A stretch of DNA of 64,000 bases from Rhizobium sp. P38BS-XIX. Its GTDB lineage: Bacteria > Pseudomonadota > Alphaproteobacteria > Rhizobiales > Rhizobiaceae. Where the stretch lies: the NCBI RefSeq assembly GCF_012641435.1, contig NZ_JABAIJ010000001.1, positions 1,817,053 to 1,881,052 on the forward strand. The letters are read 5' to 3'. Within the stretch, counting starts at the first letter, position 1. Each line of letters starts with the position of its first letter. Of the stretch, positions 27,996 through 35,764 are shown piece by piece. The notes below the pieces were generated by a model that made no database searches, was not told the DNA's origin, and was given only the letters and a program-made list of their open reading frames with translations. The position numbers and the translations under genes are program-made.

Positions 27996-28562
27996 GTGCT
28001 CCTTCATTCATTGCCGACGGTGATTACCCATAACTTTCACCCTGCAAGAGGCGCTTTCCGTAATGTCTGCTCGCTCCCACGCGATGATGCCGAGCGCATA
28101 ATCGCTTCGATACGGCACGACGGACATGCCTATATTAACGGTGACTACTTCACTCGCAGATTGAAAACCGAGGATTGGCTCATTGCGGAACGCAGTCGAA
28201 AAATCGGCACAACGCGGTTGGAGCGTCCCATTTACTTCTTCCTCGGAAACATGGCCGACGGATGGGACGAATCCCGCCCGGCGTCCATCGTTCTTCCGCT
28301 TGCCATGTTCGATGCCGAGGCAATCACCTTCACCTTTCCCGACAGCATGACGAGTTGTCCATCAACAAACCGCGATGATTCCGGGACATGCCCATGGCGT
28401 GGAGATGTTTTCACACTGGCTGAAATAATCGAAATCGTTGAACGGCACGGCTTTCCCGATCCATCGCAGCCCAGGGAAAAGCGGGGACCGGATGCTTTCA
28501 TCGAAGTTCAGATCTGGGATGATCGCCCTCTCGTCAAAAACGGCGTCTATCAAGGGTTGTAA
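27996..28562 (+). CDS. Conserved-looking hypothetical protein
   Basis: I do not recognise a family. The product is about 188 residues from a GTG at 27996, with GGAG ten bases upstream; an in-frame ATG at 27957 would add 13 less protein-like residues. The sequence is soluble and acidic toward the C-terminus, with IYFFLGNMADGWDESRPASIVLPLAMFDAEAITFTFPDSMTS and a closing EVQIWDDRPLVKNGVYQ. The phrase resembles proteins that act as small-molecule or cell-wall modifying partners, but no catalytic motif is evident. It sits between sciP and a small acetyltransferase-like gene. Confidence 0.7.
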   Translation: MLLHSLPTVITHNFHPARGAFRNVCSLPRDDAERIIASIRHDGHAYINGDYFTRRLKTEDWLIAERSRKIGTTRLERPIYFFLGNMADGWDESRPASIVLPLAMFDAEAITFTFPDSMTSCPSTNRDDSGTCPWRGDVFTLAEIIEIVERHGFPDPSQPREKRGPDAFIEVQIWDDRPLVKNGVYQGL

Positions 28563-28638
28563 ATGAGAGATCCACGGTTGGCATCGTGTCGGGCAAATGC
28601 CATCCTTGCTGAATTCAACGCGATCACGGAGGCAGACC

Positions 28639-28920
28639 ATGGATATCCGCAACGAAAACAATGCATCCGGCGGCCGGTATGTTGCAACGGTCGAAGGGCA
28701 TGAGGCGGAGATGACGTTTTCCCGCACGTCGCCAAAGCTGATCATCATCGACCATACCGGCGTTCCCGACACCCTGCGCGGCAAGGGCGTGGGACAGGCC
28801 CTTGCTCTTCATGCCGTCGAAGAAGCGCGGCGCGGCGGCTGGAAGATCATTCCCCTTTGCCCGTTTTTCAAGGCGCAAGCGCAGCGTCATGACGATTGGC
28901 GCGATGTCATCAACGCCTAG
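28639..28920 (+). CDS. Small GNAT-like N-acetyltransferase (YjdJ type)
   Basis: The 93-residue product is the short GNAT variant that keeps only the acetyl-CoA-binding core. It has YVATVEGHEAEMTFSR, IIIDHTGVPDTLRGKGVGQAL, where RGKGVGQAL is the pyrophosphate-binding loop, and IIPLCPFFKAQAQRHDDWRDV. The ATG at 28639 follows a GGAGG site; the frame is open for 14 further codons upstream but those are not needed. The substrate is unknown. Confidence 0.85.
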   Translation: MDIRNENNASGGRYVATVEGHEAEMTFSRTSPKLIIIDHTGVPDTLRGKGVGQALALHAVEEARRGGWKIIPLCPFFKAQAQRHDDWRDVINA

Positions 28921-28924
28921 GACT

Positions 28925-28959
28925 ATCGCGGAAAAGTGTTCAGCTGCTTCGCGACGACG
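28925..28959. repeat. Degenerate palindromic intergenic repeat
   Basis: TCGCGGAAAAGTGTTCAGCTGCTTCGCGACGA keeps the GGAAAAGT..CAGC..TTCGC core and part of the inverted arms of the repeats at 10291, 45638 and 46771, but has lost most of the pairing. Confidence 0.45.
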
Positions 28960-29085
28960 ACACGTTTAAATCGAGGGGTGGCAGCGCAGGCGGCGAATCC
29001 TTGAGATCCCGCTGCACTTCAAGCCGGTCACCGGCATTGATGGAACCGACATCTTTTCAAGAACTTGCATTCTCGACAAATACAA

Positions 29086-29133
29086 AAAGCCCCGCATGGC
29101 CGGCCTCGTTATGGCCGGTCATGCGCGGCTTTC
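29086..29133 (-). terminator. Terminator after fliJ-like gene
   Basis: On the minus strand AAAGCCGCGCATGACCGGCC pairs, with small mismatches, with GGCCGGCCATGCGGGGCTTT around a short loop and runs into TTTTTGTATT. It ends the fliJ-like transcript and could also work for the plus strand. Confidence 0.8.
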
Positions 29134-29226
29134 GTACCGCTCTCCTCAAATCCCGCATGGTCTGCATTCAGGCCGCTGATGCGCCGGAATGCTGCGTGTC
29201 CTTAGAGGAGGACAGCGCTTTCGACC

Positions 29227-29583
29227 TCAGGCACGCGCCCTGGCCGGACCTGAACCATCGCGCTCTTCAAGCGCTGCGGCTTTGGCATATTCGGCCTGCA
29301 TGTCTTCAAGCGAGCTTTCCAACGCCTCTTCCTGAACCTGAAGCTCCCGGATCGACACCTGCAGGTTGTCCGCACGCTGGCGGGCGGCCTTGGCGAAGGT
29401 CGGGTAAGCAAAATGGTTCGGGTCGGCAATGCCGGACTTCTTCTCTTCCAGCACGATCTGGCTCTCCAGATCCTTTGTCATGCGGTCAAATTCCGCCATC
29501 ATCATCTGCAGTTGTTGCAGCTGACGGCGTTTTTCGTTCACCTGAAACTCTTTCAGACGAACTAGGCTCTCACGTGACTTCAT
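29227..29583 (-). CDS. FliJ-like coiled-coil protein
   Basis: The 118-residue, highly charged protein is almost entirely helical. It starts MKSRESLVRLKEFQVNEKRRQLQQLQ, the pattern of FliJ, the soluble chaperone/stalk of the flagellar type III export ATPase. Long heptad-like stretches (MAEFDRMTKDLESQIVLEEKK; VSIRELQVQEEALESSLEDM) support a two-helix coiled coil. The start at 29583 is preferred over the ATG at 29589 because GGAG lies 8 bases upstream of it. It is divergent from ctrA. No other flagellar gene is in the window, so FliJ function is an inference. Confidence 0.72.
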   Translation of the reverse strand: MKSRESLVRLKEFQVNEKRRQLQQLQMMMAEFDRMTKDLESQIVLEEKKSGIADPNHFAYPTFAKAARQRADNLQVSIRELQVQEEALESSLEDMQAEYAKAAALEERDGSGPARARA

Positions 29584-29589
29584 ACGCAT

Positions 29590-30025
29590 TACTCCCGTGA
29601 TGCGAGACCCCGGCTCTCGATATTTCCCACCCGCCGCGCCGCTTTGAGACGGCTTGGTTAAAAAAAATTACAGCGATCTTAATAAAAGCCTACCGCTGGT
29701 AACCTTTCGTTTACGGGCATCGTTAATGATAGGCGCAATGATTTAAGGCTCGGTAAATGCTTCGGTCTGAATTCGACATCTTCGCATTCATGAGTCCGAT
29801 GAATCATTTGGCGTGAATTCTTAAAGCGATACTTTAGGAGATGATTTTACTGATTGTCGTTGGAAAACAGTGCAATGGAAAAATTATTTAATAAATTCGA
29901 TACGTCTTGCCAGAGTGAATCAGAATTTGTTAACCATTGCATGTCAGCTTCCAAATCAAGCAGTGATTTGATCGGTATCGCGTAACGGGACTGACGACCT
30001 TTCGGCGGCGGTAAAGGGGACAATT
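29590..30025. promoter_or_regulatory. Divergent ctrA / fliJ-like regulatory region
   Basis: A 436-base AT-rich region. It contains TTAACCAT at 29931-29938, the classical CtrA half-site, about 90 bases before the ctrA ATG, and three GANTC sites (29792, 29801 and 29918), two of them nine bases apart. In alphaproteobacteria CtrA autoregulates and CcrM methylation at GANTC tunes the ctrA promoter. A TTAA-6-TTAC arrangement at 29658-29671 resembles a full CtrA box with one base too few. AAGGGGA precedes the ctrA start. Confidence 0.7.
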
Positions 30026-30727
30026 ATGCGGGTTCTACTCATTGAAGACGATAGCGCGACAGCGCAGAGCATCGAGCTGATGCTCAAATCCGAAAGTTTC
30101 AACGTCTACACCACCGATCTCGGTGAAGAAGGCGTCGATCTCGGCAAGCTTTACGACTACGACATTATCCTTCTCGATCTTAACCTTCCGGATATGTCCG
30201 GCTACGAAGTGCTGCGCACGCTGCGCCTCTCGAAGGTCAAGACACCGATCCTCATCCTCTCCGGCATGGCCGGCATCGAGGACAAGGTTCGCGGCCTCGG
30301 CTTCGGCGCCGACGACTATATGACCAAGCCGTTCCACAAGGATGAGCTGGTTGCCCGCATCCACGCCATCGTTCGCCGCTCGAAGGGCCATGCCCAGTCG
30401 GTGATCATGACCGGCGAGCTGATCGTTAACCTCGACGCCAAGACCGTCGAAGTCGGCGGCCAGCGCGTGCACCTGACCGGCAAGGAATACCAGATGCTGG
30501 AGCTGCTCTCGCTCCGCAAGGGCACGACGCTCACCAAGGAAATGTTCCTCAACCACCTCTATGGTGGCATGGATGAGCCCGAACTGAAAATCATCGACGT
30601 CTTCATCTGCAAGCTGCGCAAGAAGCTCGCCAATGCAGCCGGCGGCGCCAACTATATCGAAACCGTCTGGGGCCGCGGCTACGTGCTGCGCGAGCCCGAC
30701 AGCAACGATTTCGCCGAAAGCGCCTGA
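30026..30727 (+). CDS. ctrA: Cell-cycle master response regulator CtrA
   Basis: OmpR-type response regulator controlling division, flagella and envelope genes; essential in many rhizobia. The 233-residue product has a receiver with Asp51 ([17 protein letters not shown]) and the acidic pair Glu7-Asp8, followed by a winged-helix domain with [34 protein letters not shown] and [14 protein letters not shown], nearly invariant in CtrA. The C-terminus ends FAESA; two small residues at the end recall the ClpXP degradation signal of Caulobacter CtrA. ChpT, its phosphodonor, is encoded 0.8 kb away on the other strand. Confidence 0.98.
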   Translation: MRVLLIEDDSATAQSIELMLKSESFNVYTTDLGEEGVDLGKLYDYDIILLDLNLPDMSGYEVLRTLRLSKVKTPILILSGMAGIEDKVRGLGFGADDYMTKPFHKDELVARIHAIVRRSKGHAQSVIMTGELIVNLDAKTVEVGGQRVHLTGKEYQMLELLSLRKGTTLTKEMFLNHLYGGMDEPELKIIDVFICKLRKKLANAAGGANYIETVWGRGYVLREPDSNDFAESA

Positions 30728-30760
30728 AGCCGCCTCCCCTTATTACCGCCGAACTATCGA

Positions 30761-30787
30761 AATCCCGCCTCCAAGGCGGGATTTTTC
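30761..30787 (+). terminator. Terminator after ctrA
   Basis: AATCCCGCC and GGCGGGATT form a nine-pair stem around a short loop, followed by TTTCG, 33 bases after the ctrA stop. Confidence 0.88.
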
Positions 30788-30917
30788 GTTGGCGCTAAAG
30801 CATGCCGCGAAGAATTGAGCCGTCACCGGTTGCGGCAGCGAGATACGCAGACCCGAAGAGTTAAAGAGCCGGAAACAATCCAAAAGCGCACAGCACGCTT
30901 CGGCCTGACAAAACAAA

Positions 30918-30946
30918 AGCCGCCTCGACCGGGCGGCGGCTGTTAA
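30918..30946 (-). terminator. Terminator after orphan receiver gene
   Basis: On the minus strand AGCCGCC and GGCGGCT flank a ten-base loop and are followed by TTTGTTTTG, 24 bases after the receiver gene stop. Confidence 0.82.
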
Positions 30947-30964
30947 TCTGATAGACCCATAAAA

Positions 30965-31327
30965 TCAGGCAGCCGCGGCGCGGTTGCCAAAGATCGCGGT
31001 CAGGATCTTACGATCGAACGGCTTCAAGAGGAAATCCGTAGCGCCCGCCCGCTTTCCCGCCATCAGCTTGCGAAGATCAGCCTCGACGACGCAATAGTAG
31101 ATTTTCACGTTCTTACCATCAGGCATGGCCCGGATGCTTGCGATCAGCTCGAGTGCACCCTCCATCCCGGCATCTACGATCAGATAGTCCGGAAGTTCGG
31201 CCTGGCAGCGCGCCAGTGCCTCGCGGGCATCGCCAGCTTCGCTCACGAGGAAATCCAGTTCAGACAGGATACGCTTGCCGACCTTGCGTACGACATCCGA
31301 ACTATCCGTGATCATGAACCGCTGCAT
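30965..31327 (-). CDS. Single-domain response regulator beside chpT
   Basis: The 120-residue product is a receiver domain without output domain. Asp52 (YLIVDAGM) is the phosphoacceptor and Lys102 (LLKPFD) the conserved lysine. Two features are atypical: the acidic pocket reads ITDSSD with a single Asp at position 8, and the usual Thr/Ser of the switch region is replaced around Cys79 (YYCVVEAD). GGGAG precedes the ATG. It is downstream of chpT in the same direction, separated by a terminator-like hairpin. It could receive phosphate from ChpT, as CpdR does, but the sequence does not look like CpdR, and that role is an inference. Confidence 0.85.
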   Translation of the reverse strand: MQRFMITDSSDVVRKVGKRILSELDFLVSEAGDAREALARCQAELPDYLIVDAGMEGALELIASIRAMPDGKNVKIYYCVVEADLRKLMAGKRAGATDFLLKPFDRKILTAIFGNRAAAA

Positions 31328-31473
31328 CTATGAGCTCCCTGGCACCATCGGCCACTGTTATCAGAACAGTAACCCCAAATTAGGACGATAGGACCAGCAT
31401 GCTAAGGATTCGTTACCGCTACATTATCAAATGCGCGAGCACTTGAAAAATACACGCATTGAGCGACGAAACG

Positions 31474-31505
31474 AAAAGCCCGCGGCCAGGCGCTGACCAC
31501 GGGCT
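31474..31505 (-). terminator. Terminator after chpT
   Basis: On the minus strand AGCCCGTGG and CCGCGGGCT flank a 14-base loop and are followed by TTTCGTTTCG, 25 bases after the chpT stop. Confidence 0.78.
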
Positions 31506-31529
31506 AGATGTTCATGCGAGCAGATTCGC

Positions 31530-32180
31530 CTATTCAGCCGCGGCCATCACTGCGGTGAAGGTCAGCTCTTCCGGCGTCGCGTTATAGGAAATTTCCATAC
31601 CGCTCTCATCGGCCAGCAGCACCGTGTAGTACGGCTGGATCGAATGGGCATCGATCGCTTCTTCCAGCGTACCGGAGCAGATCTCGGCGAATTTCGGCGG
31701 CACACGCATCAGCCGTCCCTTGACGGCGATCGTGAACTTCGCATCGAGTTCCGGGTTCTCCAACGTCACCTCGATGCTGCCGCCACGCGGGATGGCGCCA
31801 TAAGCCACCAGAAAAAGGTTGAGCAATAGCTTGACGCGGTTCTTCGCGATGATGGCGCGCGGGCCGACCCAGGTCACCTCGGTCTTCTTTTCCGCAGCGG
31901 CGAAATCTTTCGCGGCGCGCTCGGCCTCGCCGGTATCGATCGACGCGCCGACCGAGCCGGAAGCACCGAACGCCAGGCGGGCGAATTTCAACCGCACCGA
32001 TGCATTCAGTGCGCTGGTGCGGATCAGGTCCATCGCATCGGCGTCGGCACCACCCTCGTCGAGCAGCTCCAGGCCATTATTGATCGCTCCGACCGGCGAG
32101 ATCACATCATGGCAGACGCGGCTGCATAGCAGCGCGGCCAGATCCGGTCCGGTCAGAGTGAGGTTTGGATTCTTCGACAT
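31530..32180 (-). CDS. chpT: Histidine phosphotransferase ChpT
   Basis: ChpT moves phosphate from the hybrid kinase CckA to CtrA and CpdR. The 216-residue product has a helical-bundle dimerisation domain with the phosphorylated His24 in SRVCHDVISPVGAINNGLELL, and a degenerate Bergerat-like C-terminal domain (VKLLLNLFLVAYGAIPRGGSIEV) that has lost ATP-binding motifs, as in known ChpT. AGGAGACA precedes the ATG. The gene is convergent toward ctrA and divergent from eipA. CckA itself is not in the window. Confidence 0.96.
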   Translation of the reverse strand: MSKNPNLTLTGPDLAALLCSRVCHDVISPVGAINNGLELLDEGGADADAMDLIRTSALNASVRLKFARLAFGASGSVGASIDTGEAERAAKDFAAAEKKTEVTWVGPRAIIAKNRVKLLLNLFLVAYGAIPRGGSIEVTLENPELDAKFTIAVKGRLMRVPPKFAEICSGTLEEAIDAHSIQPYYTVLLADESGMEISYNATPEELTFTAVMAAAE

Positions 32181-32483
32181 TCATTGTCTCCTGAATGCTG
32201 ATAAGGCGAAACGCAGTAGACTCCACGTTGCCACGGTAAGGTTGCCCGAGGATTGTCGCAGCCGGTGTACCGCGCGCCATAATGACACCATATTTGGTAA
32301 ACCGATTGTTAAGACGATCCGCGCAAAATGCATTCATCACCATCAGACTTTTTCGCACGCGAATCGTTCTGCGATGGATGGACGGAATGGTCTGAAAGAG
32401 GGGTATGTCATGCACGGCATGTTCAGGCGAACATGGAGTGGGGCTTCCTCTATCGTACCGACCATGATGAACGGATGACTTTC
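32181..32483. promoter_or_regulatory. Divergent chpT / eipA promoter region
   Basis: A 303-base gap serving both chpT and eipA. It holds the near-consensus CtrA box at 32298-32312, described separately. No gene is supported, although the eipA frame is open back to 32328. Confidence 0.55.
32298..32312 (-). promoter_or_regulatory. Near-consensus CtrA binding site
   Basis: On the minus strand the sequence reads TTAA, seven bases, TTTACC, against the CtrA consensus TTAA-N7-TTAAC, with one mismatch. It lies about 170 bases before the eipA start and about 120 bases before chpT, so it could regulate either. Confidence 0.6.
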
Positions 32484-33095
32484 ATGCGCTATGAATTCCT
32501 GAAGAGAATGCCAGCCCCCGGCACCAGGACGCTCGGCCTTGGTCTGATCGTGGCCATCGCAGCATTCATGAGCTTCGTATTGCCGGCCCGTCAGGCGGCC
32601 GCGGCGCCGACCAATCAATATTCGGCGCAGGAAATCGTCGATGCCGGACATTCCTTCTTCGGCTCCACCAGTGGCGGTCTCGCCAAGGTGATCGAGCGGG
32701 CGTTTCAGCAATATGGCTTGCCGAACGGTTATATCCTCGGACAGGAAGGGTCCGGCGCCTTTCTGGCTGGCCTGACCTATGGCGAAGGGCAGCTGAACAC
32801 CAAGAACGCCGGCGAGCATCCGCTTTATTGGCAGGGTCCGTCGCTCGGCCTTGACTACGGCGGCCAGGGCACGCGCGTCATGATGCTCGTCTACGACCTG
32901 CCGAGCATCGACAGCGTCTACACCCGCTTCGGCGGCGTCAGCGGCCAGGCCTTCGTTGTCGCCGGTTTCGGCATGACGGTTCTGAAGAACAACAATGTTG
33001 TCCTCGTTCCGATCCGCACCGGCCTCGGCGCGCGCCTCGGCATCAACATGGGCTATCTCAAGGTCACGCAGAATCCGACCTGGAACCCCTTCTGA
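32484..33095 (+). CDS. eipA: Envelope integrity protein EipA (DUF1134)
   Basis: Exported small beta-barrel-like envelope protein of the DUF1134 family, needed for envelope integrity in Brucella. The 203-residue precursor has an N-terminal signal (basic start, then LGLGLIVAIAAFMSFVLPA, cleavage near AAAA-P). The mature domain contains QEIVDAGHSFFGSTSGGLAKVIE, LTYGEGQLNTKN, YWQGPSLGLDYGGQGTRVMMLVY and TVLKNNNVVLVPIRTGLGARLGINMGYLK. The start at 32484 is chosen by the signal peptide; ATG 32475 is close by. In Brucella, as I recall, eipA is next to chpT and ctrA and is CtrA-regulated; the arrangement here is the same. Confidence 0.92.
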   Translation: MRYEFLKRMPAPGTRTLGLGLIVAIAAFMSFVLPARQAAAAPTNQYSAQEIVDAGHSFFGSTSGGLAKVIERAFQQYGLPNGYILGQEGSGAFLAGLTYGEGQLNTKNAGEHPLYWQGPSLGLDYGGQGTRVMMLVYDLPSIDSVYTRFGGVSGQAFVVAGFGMTVLKNNNVVLVPIRTGLGARLGINMGYLKVTQNPTWNPF

Positions 33096-33134
33096 GCGTG
33101 GAGCTTAATATCGCCTCCCAAGCAGCTCCTGCTC

Positions 33135-33163
33135 AGGCCCGCTTAGTTTGCGGGCCTTTTCTT
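33135..33163 (+). terminator. Terminator after eipA
   Basis: AGGCCCGC and GCGGGCCT pair around a seven-base loop, followed by TTTCTTTC, 39 bases after the eipA stop. Confidence 0.88.
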
Positions 33164-33280
33164 TCAGTAAATCCGGCCGCGCCGGTAAACCATATCCGAT
33201 TTAAACGCTTGCCCGCATGCCGAGCCCATGATTATTCATTTCATCCAGATCGAAAATAACACCAGGATACTGGCCGCGCC

Positions 33281-34480
33281 GTGATTCAATTTGCTCTATT
33301 GTTCGGATTGGGCTTTCTGACGGCCGCTCTTCTGGTCTTTATGATTGCGCCGGCAATCCATCGCCGCATCGTCTGGTTTACCGAGAAGCGCCTGAAGGCG
33401 ACCATGCCGCTGAGCCCGCAAGAAGTGCGTGCGCAGAAGGACATGGCCCGCGCGCTTTTTGCCGCCGAAAATGCGAAGTCGGAACAGGCCCTAACACAGG
33501 AGCGCGACAAAACGGTCGCGCTGCAAATCCACAACGGCAAGCTTCAACAGGAAGCCAGCCGTCTTGCCGCCGGCAACGCCGAGTCTCAGACCCGTATCGA
33601 GGATCTCGAACAGGAAGCCGGCGAACTGCGTTCGCGTCTGCGGCATGAGGAGAGCTACATAAGTCAGCTCAAATCCAGCATTCACACGGCGGAACAGGCC
33701 AGCAGCGACAAGGAAAGCGATATCGACAGCTTGCGCAAGCGCATGACGAAAATGTCTGCCGACGCCGATAATCTGAAGATCGACCTCGCAACCCGCGAAA
33801 CCGAAATCGAAAGCCTGAAGCTGCGCATCAACACCTTGCGCGACGAGCGCGACACGCTCCGCAAGGATCTGAACGCCGCAAGTCTGCGCGCTGCCGACGC
33901 CGAGCAGTCGCTTCGCCAGGAGAACGACAAGAGCAAGCGTCTGGAGGAGCGGCTCGGCCGGGAGATCGCCGGGAACGCAGACAAGGAAACCGCCATCGCG
34001 CGGCAGGCTCAGGACGTCGTTCGCCTGAAAGAACGCCTGGAAACTGCAGTCAACGACTCGAAAGAGGCTGGCAAGGCGCTGCGTGCTGCTGGTATTGCAC
34101 CGGCAAGAAAACCGACCCGAACACCGAAAGTGTCCGCCGCATCGATGGTCAGGGATAGCGGCGACAAGACGATGAACTCAGCCGAACCGGAAAAGACCGT
34201 GGAAGACGATATTGCTCAGATGACGGAAGAGGTACGCAATCGGGCGGCCGCCCTGTCGGACCGATTGCTGAAAGCACGCTTGCCTGCGCATGAAGACGCC
34301 ATACGCGAGGAAATCGCGACCATCGCCGCGAACATGGTGGCGCTGACGGCGCTGAAGGAAGGCGACACCTCACCGATCCTCAAGCTTTTTCCAACTGACA
34401 AGGATGGCGCCGAACAAGGCGCGCGCATCAGTCTCGCGGACCGGGTTGCTGCATTGTTGCCAAAGCACCCTAGCCCTTGA
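33281..34480 (+). CDS. Membrane-anchored coiled-coil protein
   Basis: Not recognised as a named family. The 399-residue product has one N-terminal membrane helix (FALLFGLGFLTAALLVFMIAPAI split around residues 4-26) followed by RRIVWFTEKRLKATMPLSPQEVRAQKDMARA. A long coiled coil runs from about residue 55 to 270 with regular leucine and charged heptads, then a flexible basic linker and a small helical C-terminal domain (residues 310-375, EEVRNRAAALSDRLLKARLP). The start is a GTG. I recall similar proteins in Rhizobiales of unknown role; the topology suggests a cytoplasmic scaffold tethered to the inner membrane. Confidence 0.8.
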   Translation: MIQFALLFGLGFLTAALLVFMIAPAIHRRIVWFTEKRLKATMPLSPQEVRAQKDMARALFAAENAKSEQALTQERDKTVALQIHNGKLQQEASRLAAGNAESQTRIEDLEQEAGELRSRLRHEESYISQLKSSIHTAEQASSDKESDIDSLRKRMTKMSADADNLKIDLATRETEIESLKLRINTLRDERDTLRKDLNAASLRAADAEQSLRQENDKSKRLEERLGREIAGNADKETAIARQAQDVVRLKERLETAVNDSKEAGKALRAAGIAPARKPTRTPKVSAASMVRDSGDKTMNSAEPEKTVEDDIAQMTEEVRNRAAALSDRLLKARLPAHEDAIREEIATIAANMVALTALKEGDTSPILKLFPTDKDGAEQGARISLADRVAALLPKHPSP

Positions 34481-34495
34481 GGCCGGGGGACGCCT

Positions 34496-35326
34496 TCAGA
34501 CTCGCTTGATCCTGGCCGCCATTTCGAACAGCGCAATGCCGCTGGCCGTGGCGACGTTGAGGCTATCGAGCCCCGGCGCCTGCGGAATCCGCACGCTGTC
34601 GAAGGCAGACAGAATGCTCTGCGGTAAACCTTCCCCTTCCGTGCCCACGACGAGCGCCATCCGCTTCGATGCCGGAATGTCGCGGATATCGACCACTCCG
34701 CGCGGCGACAGGCTCCAGATGGCAAAGCCGCGATCGGCCATCGCGGCAAGCAGATCGGTGTCTGTCGATTGCCTGCAATAGGGCATGGTCAGGACCGAAC
34801 CAACCGAGACGCGCAAGGCCTTTCGGTACAGCGGATCGCAGCAACTCTCGTCAAGCAGCACCGCATCGGCGCCGAAGGCGGCGGCGTTGCGGAACATCGA
34901 GCCCATGTTGTCGTGGTTGGAGATGCCGCAGCCGGCAAGGACAAGCGCTTCAGGCGGCAGGCGATCGAGGAAGGCATCGAGCCCAGTTTCCGCCTTTCGG
35001 CGCCCCAGTGCCAGCACGCCGCGATGCAGGTGAAAGCCGACAACGCCGTCAAGCACATCGCTCGTGGCCACATAGACCGGTACCTCGGCGGGAAAGGTGT
35101 GAATGATATCGCTGAGCCCCGCGACACGGTTTGTCAGCAGCAGCACCTTTTCTGCAAAGAAATCCCCGCCATTTGCATGCGCGCCGGCAAGAAGCCTGAG
35201 AACGACGGTGCCCTCGGCGATGAACCGGCTTTCGCGTCCGGTCAGATCACGCTCGCGGATATCGCGAAATTCGGCGATACGCGGATCGTCGGGATGTGTG
35301 ATCTCGATGAGCCGCCCGTGCGTCAT
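34496..35326 (-). CDS. TrmH/SpoU-family RNA methyltransferase
   Basis: S-adenosylmethionine-dependent 2'-O-ribose methyltransferase of the SPOUT knot fold, acting on tRNA or rRNA. The 276-residue product has an N-terminal substrate-binding domain and the three SpoU motifs: SNHDNMGSMFRNAAAFGADAV, ALVVGTEGEGLP and IPQAPGLDSLNVATASGIALFE. The start at 35326 gives the normal N-terminus (MTHGRLIEITHPDDPRI). It begins ten bases after the stop of the small membrane protein upstream, so the two are probably cotranscribed. The target nucleotide cannot be told. Confidence 0.92.
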   Translation of the reverse strand: MTHGRLIEITHPDDPRIAEFRDIRERDLTGRESRFIAEGTVVLRLLAGAHANGGDFFAEKVLLLTNRVAGLSDIIHTFPAEVPVYVATSDVLDGVVGFHLHRGVLALGRRKAETGLDAFLDRLPPEALVLAGCGISNHDNMGSMFRNAAAFGADAVLLDESCCDPLYRKALRVSVGSVLTMPYCRQSTDTDLLAAMADRGFAIWSLSPRGVVDIRDIPASKRMALVVGTEGEGLPQSILSAFDSVRIPQAPGLDSLNVATASGIALFEMAARIKRV

Positions 35327-35336
35327 TGCTCGCCCG

Positions 35337-35714
35337 TCAATTCGACAGTGAGATGGTCGCCACAACGCGGCCGATGCTGTAATCGAAGACGAACGCCTGA
35401 GGTTGGCCGCTGGCAAGCGTGCCGTAAAACAGAACCTGGTTGCCCGAAAGCGCCGTGGATTGCACCGTAAAGCCGGCTGGCAGCAGGGCGGTGACGGCCA
35501 AGGGCGAATCCGAGGGAATATTGGATGCCGCCTGCCCCACAGGCTTTGCCGATGGCTTCATCGTCTTGTAGACAACGGCACCGAAGACAGCCATAAGGCT
35601 CACCACCATGACGGCCGCGGACACGATCTGCAGGCGGATCATCTTGCGTCGGACTTTTTCCAGGGCCGGATCGAGGGGCTTCTCCTCTTGATCGTTGGGC
35701 TCGGGATTCGTCAT
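35337..35714 (-). CDS. Small single-span membrane protein
   Basis: The 125-residue product has an acidic Pro-rich N-terminus, basic residues (KVRRKMIRL) and one membrane helix (about residues 28-49, VSAAVMVVSLMAVFGAVVY). A predicted periplasmic beta-rich domain follows (LLPAGFTVQSTALSGNQVLFYG, QAFVFDYSIGRVVATISL). I recall no function; similar proteins occur upstream of trmH-type genes in Rhizobiaceae. AAGGA precedes the ATG, and the start is 50 bases from the divergent RluA-type gene. Confidence 0.8.
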   Translation of the reverse strand: MTNPEPNDQEEKPLDPALEKVRRKMIRLQIVSAAVMVVSLMAVFGAVVYKTMKPSAKPVGQAASNIPSDSPLAVTALLPAGFTVQSTALSGNQVLFYGTLASGQPQAFVFDYSIGRVVATISLSN

Positions 35715-35764
35715 CGATGCGTCCTTACTGGTTGAGAGCGCCGTCGAGCGCCGGAGAAATACAT

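Larger units (their letters stand above)
28921..29226. other. Intergenic gap with repeat remnant and terminator
   Basis: A 306-base gap between the convergent acetyltransferase and fliJ-like genes. It starts with a decayed copy of the palindromic repeat (28925-28959), contains a strong hairpin terminator at 29086-29133, and shows no gene. Confidence 0.6.
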
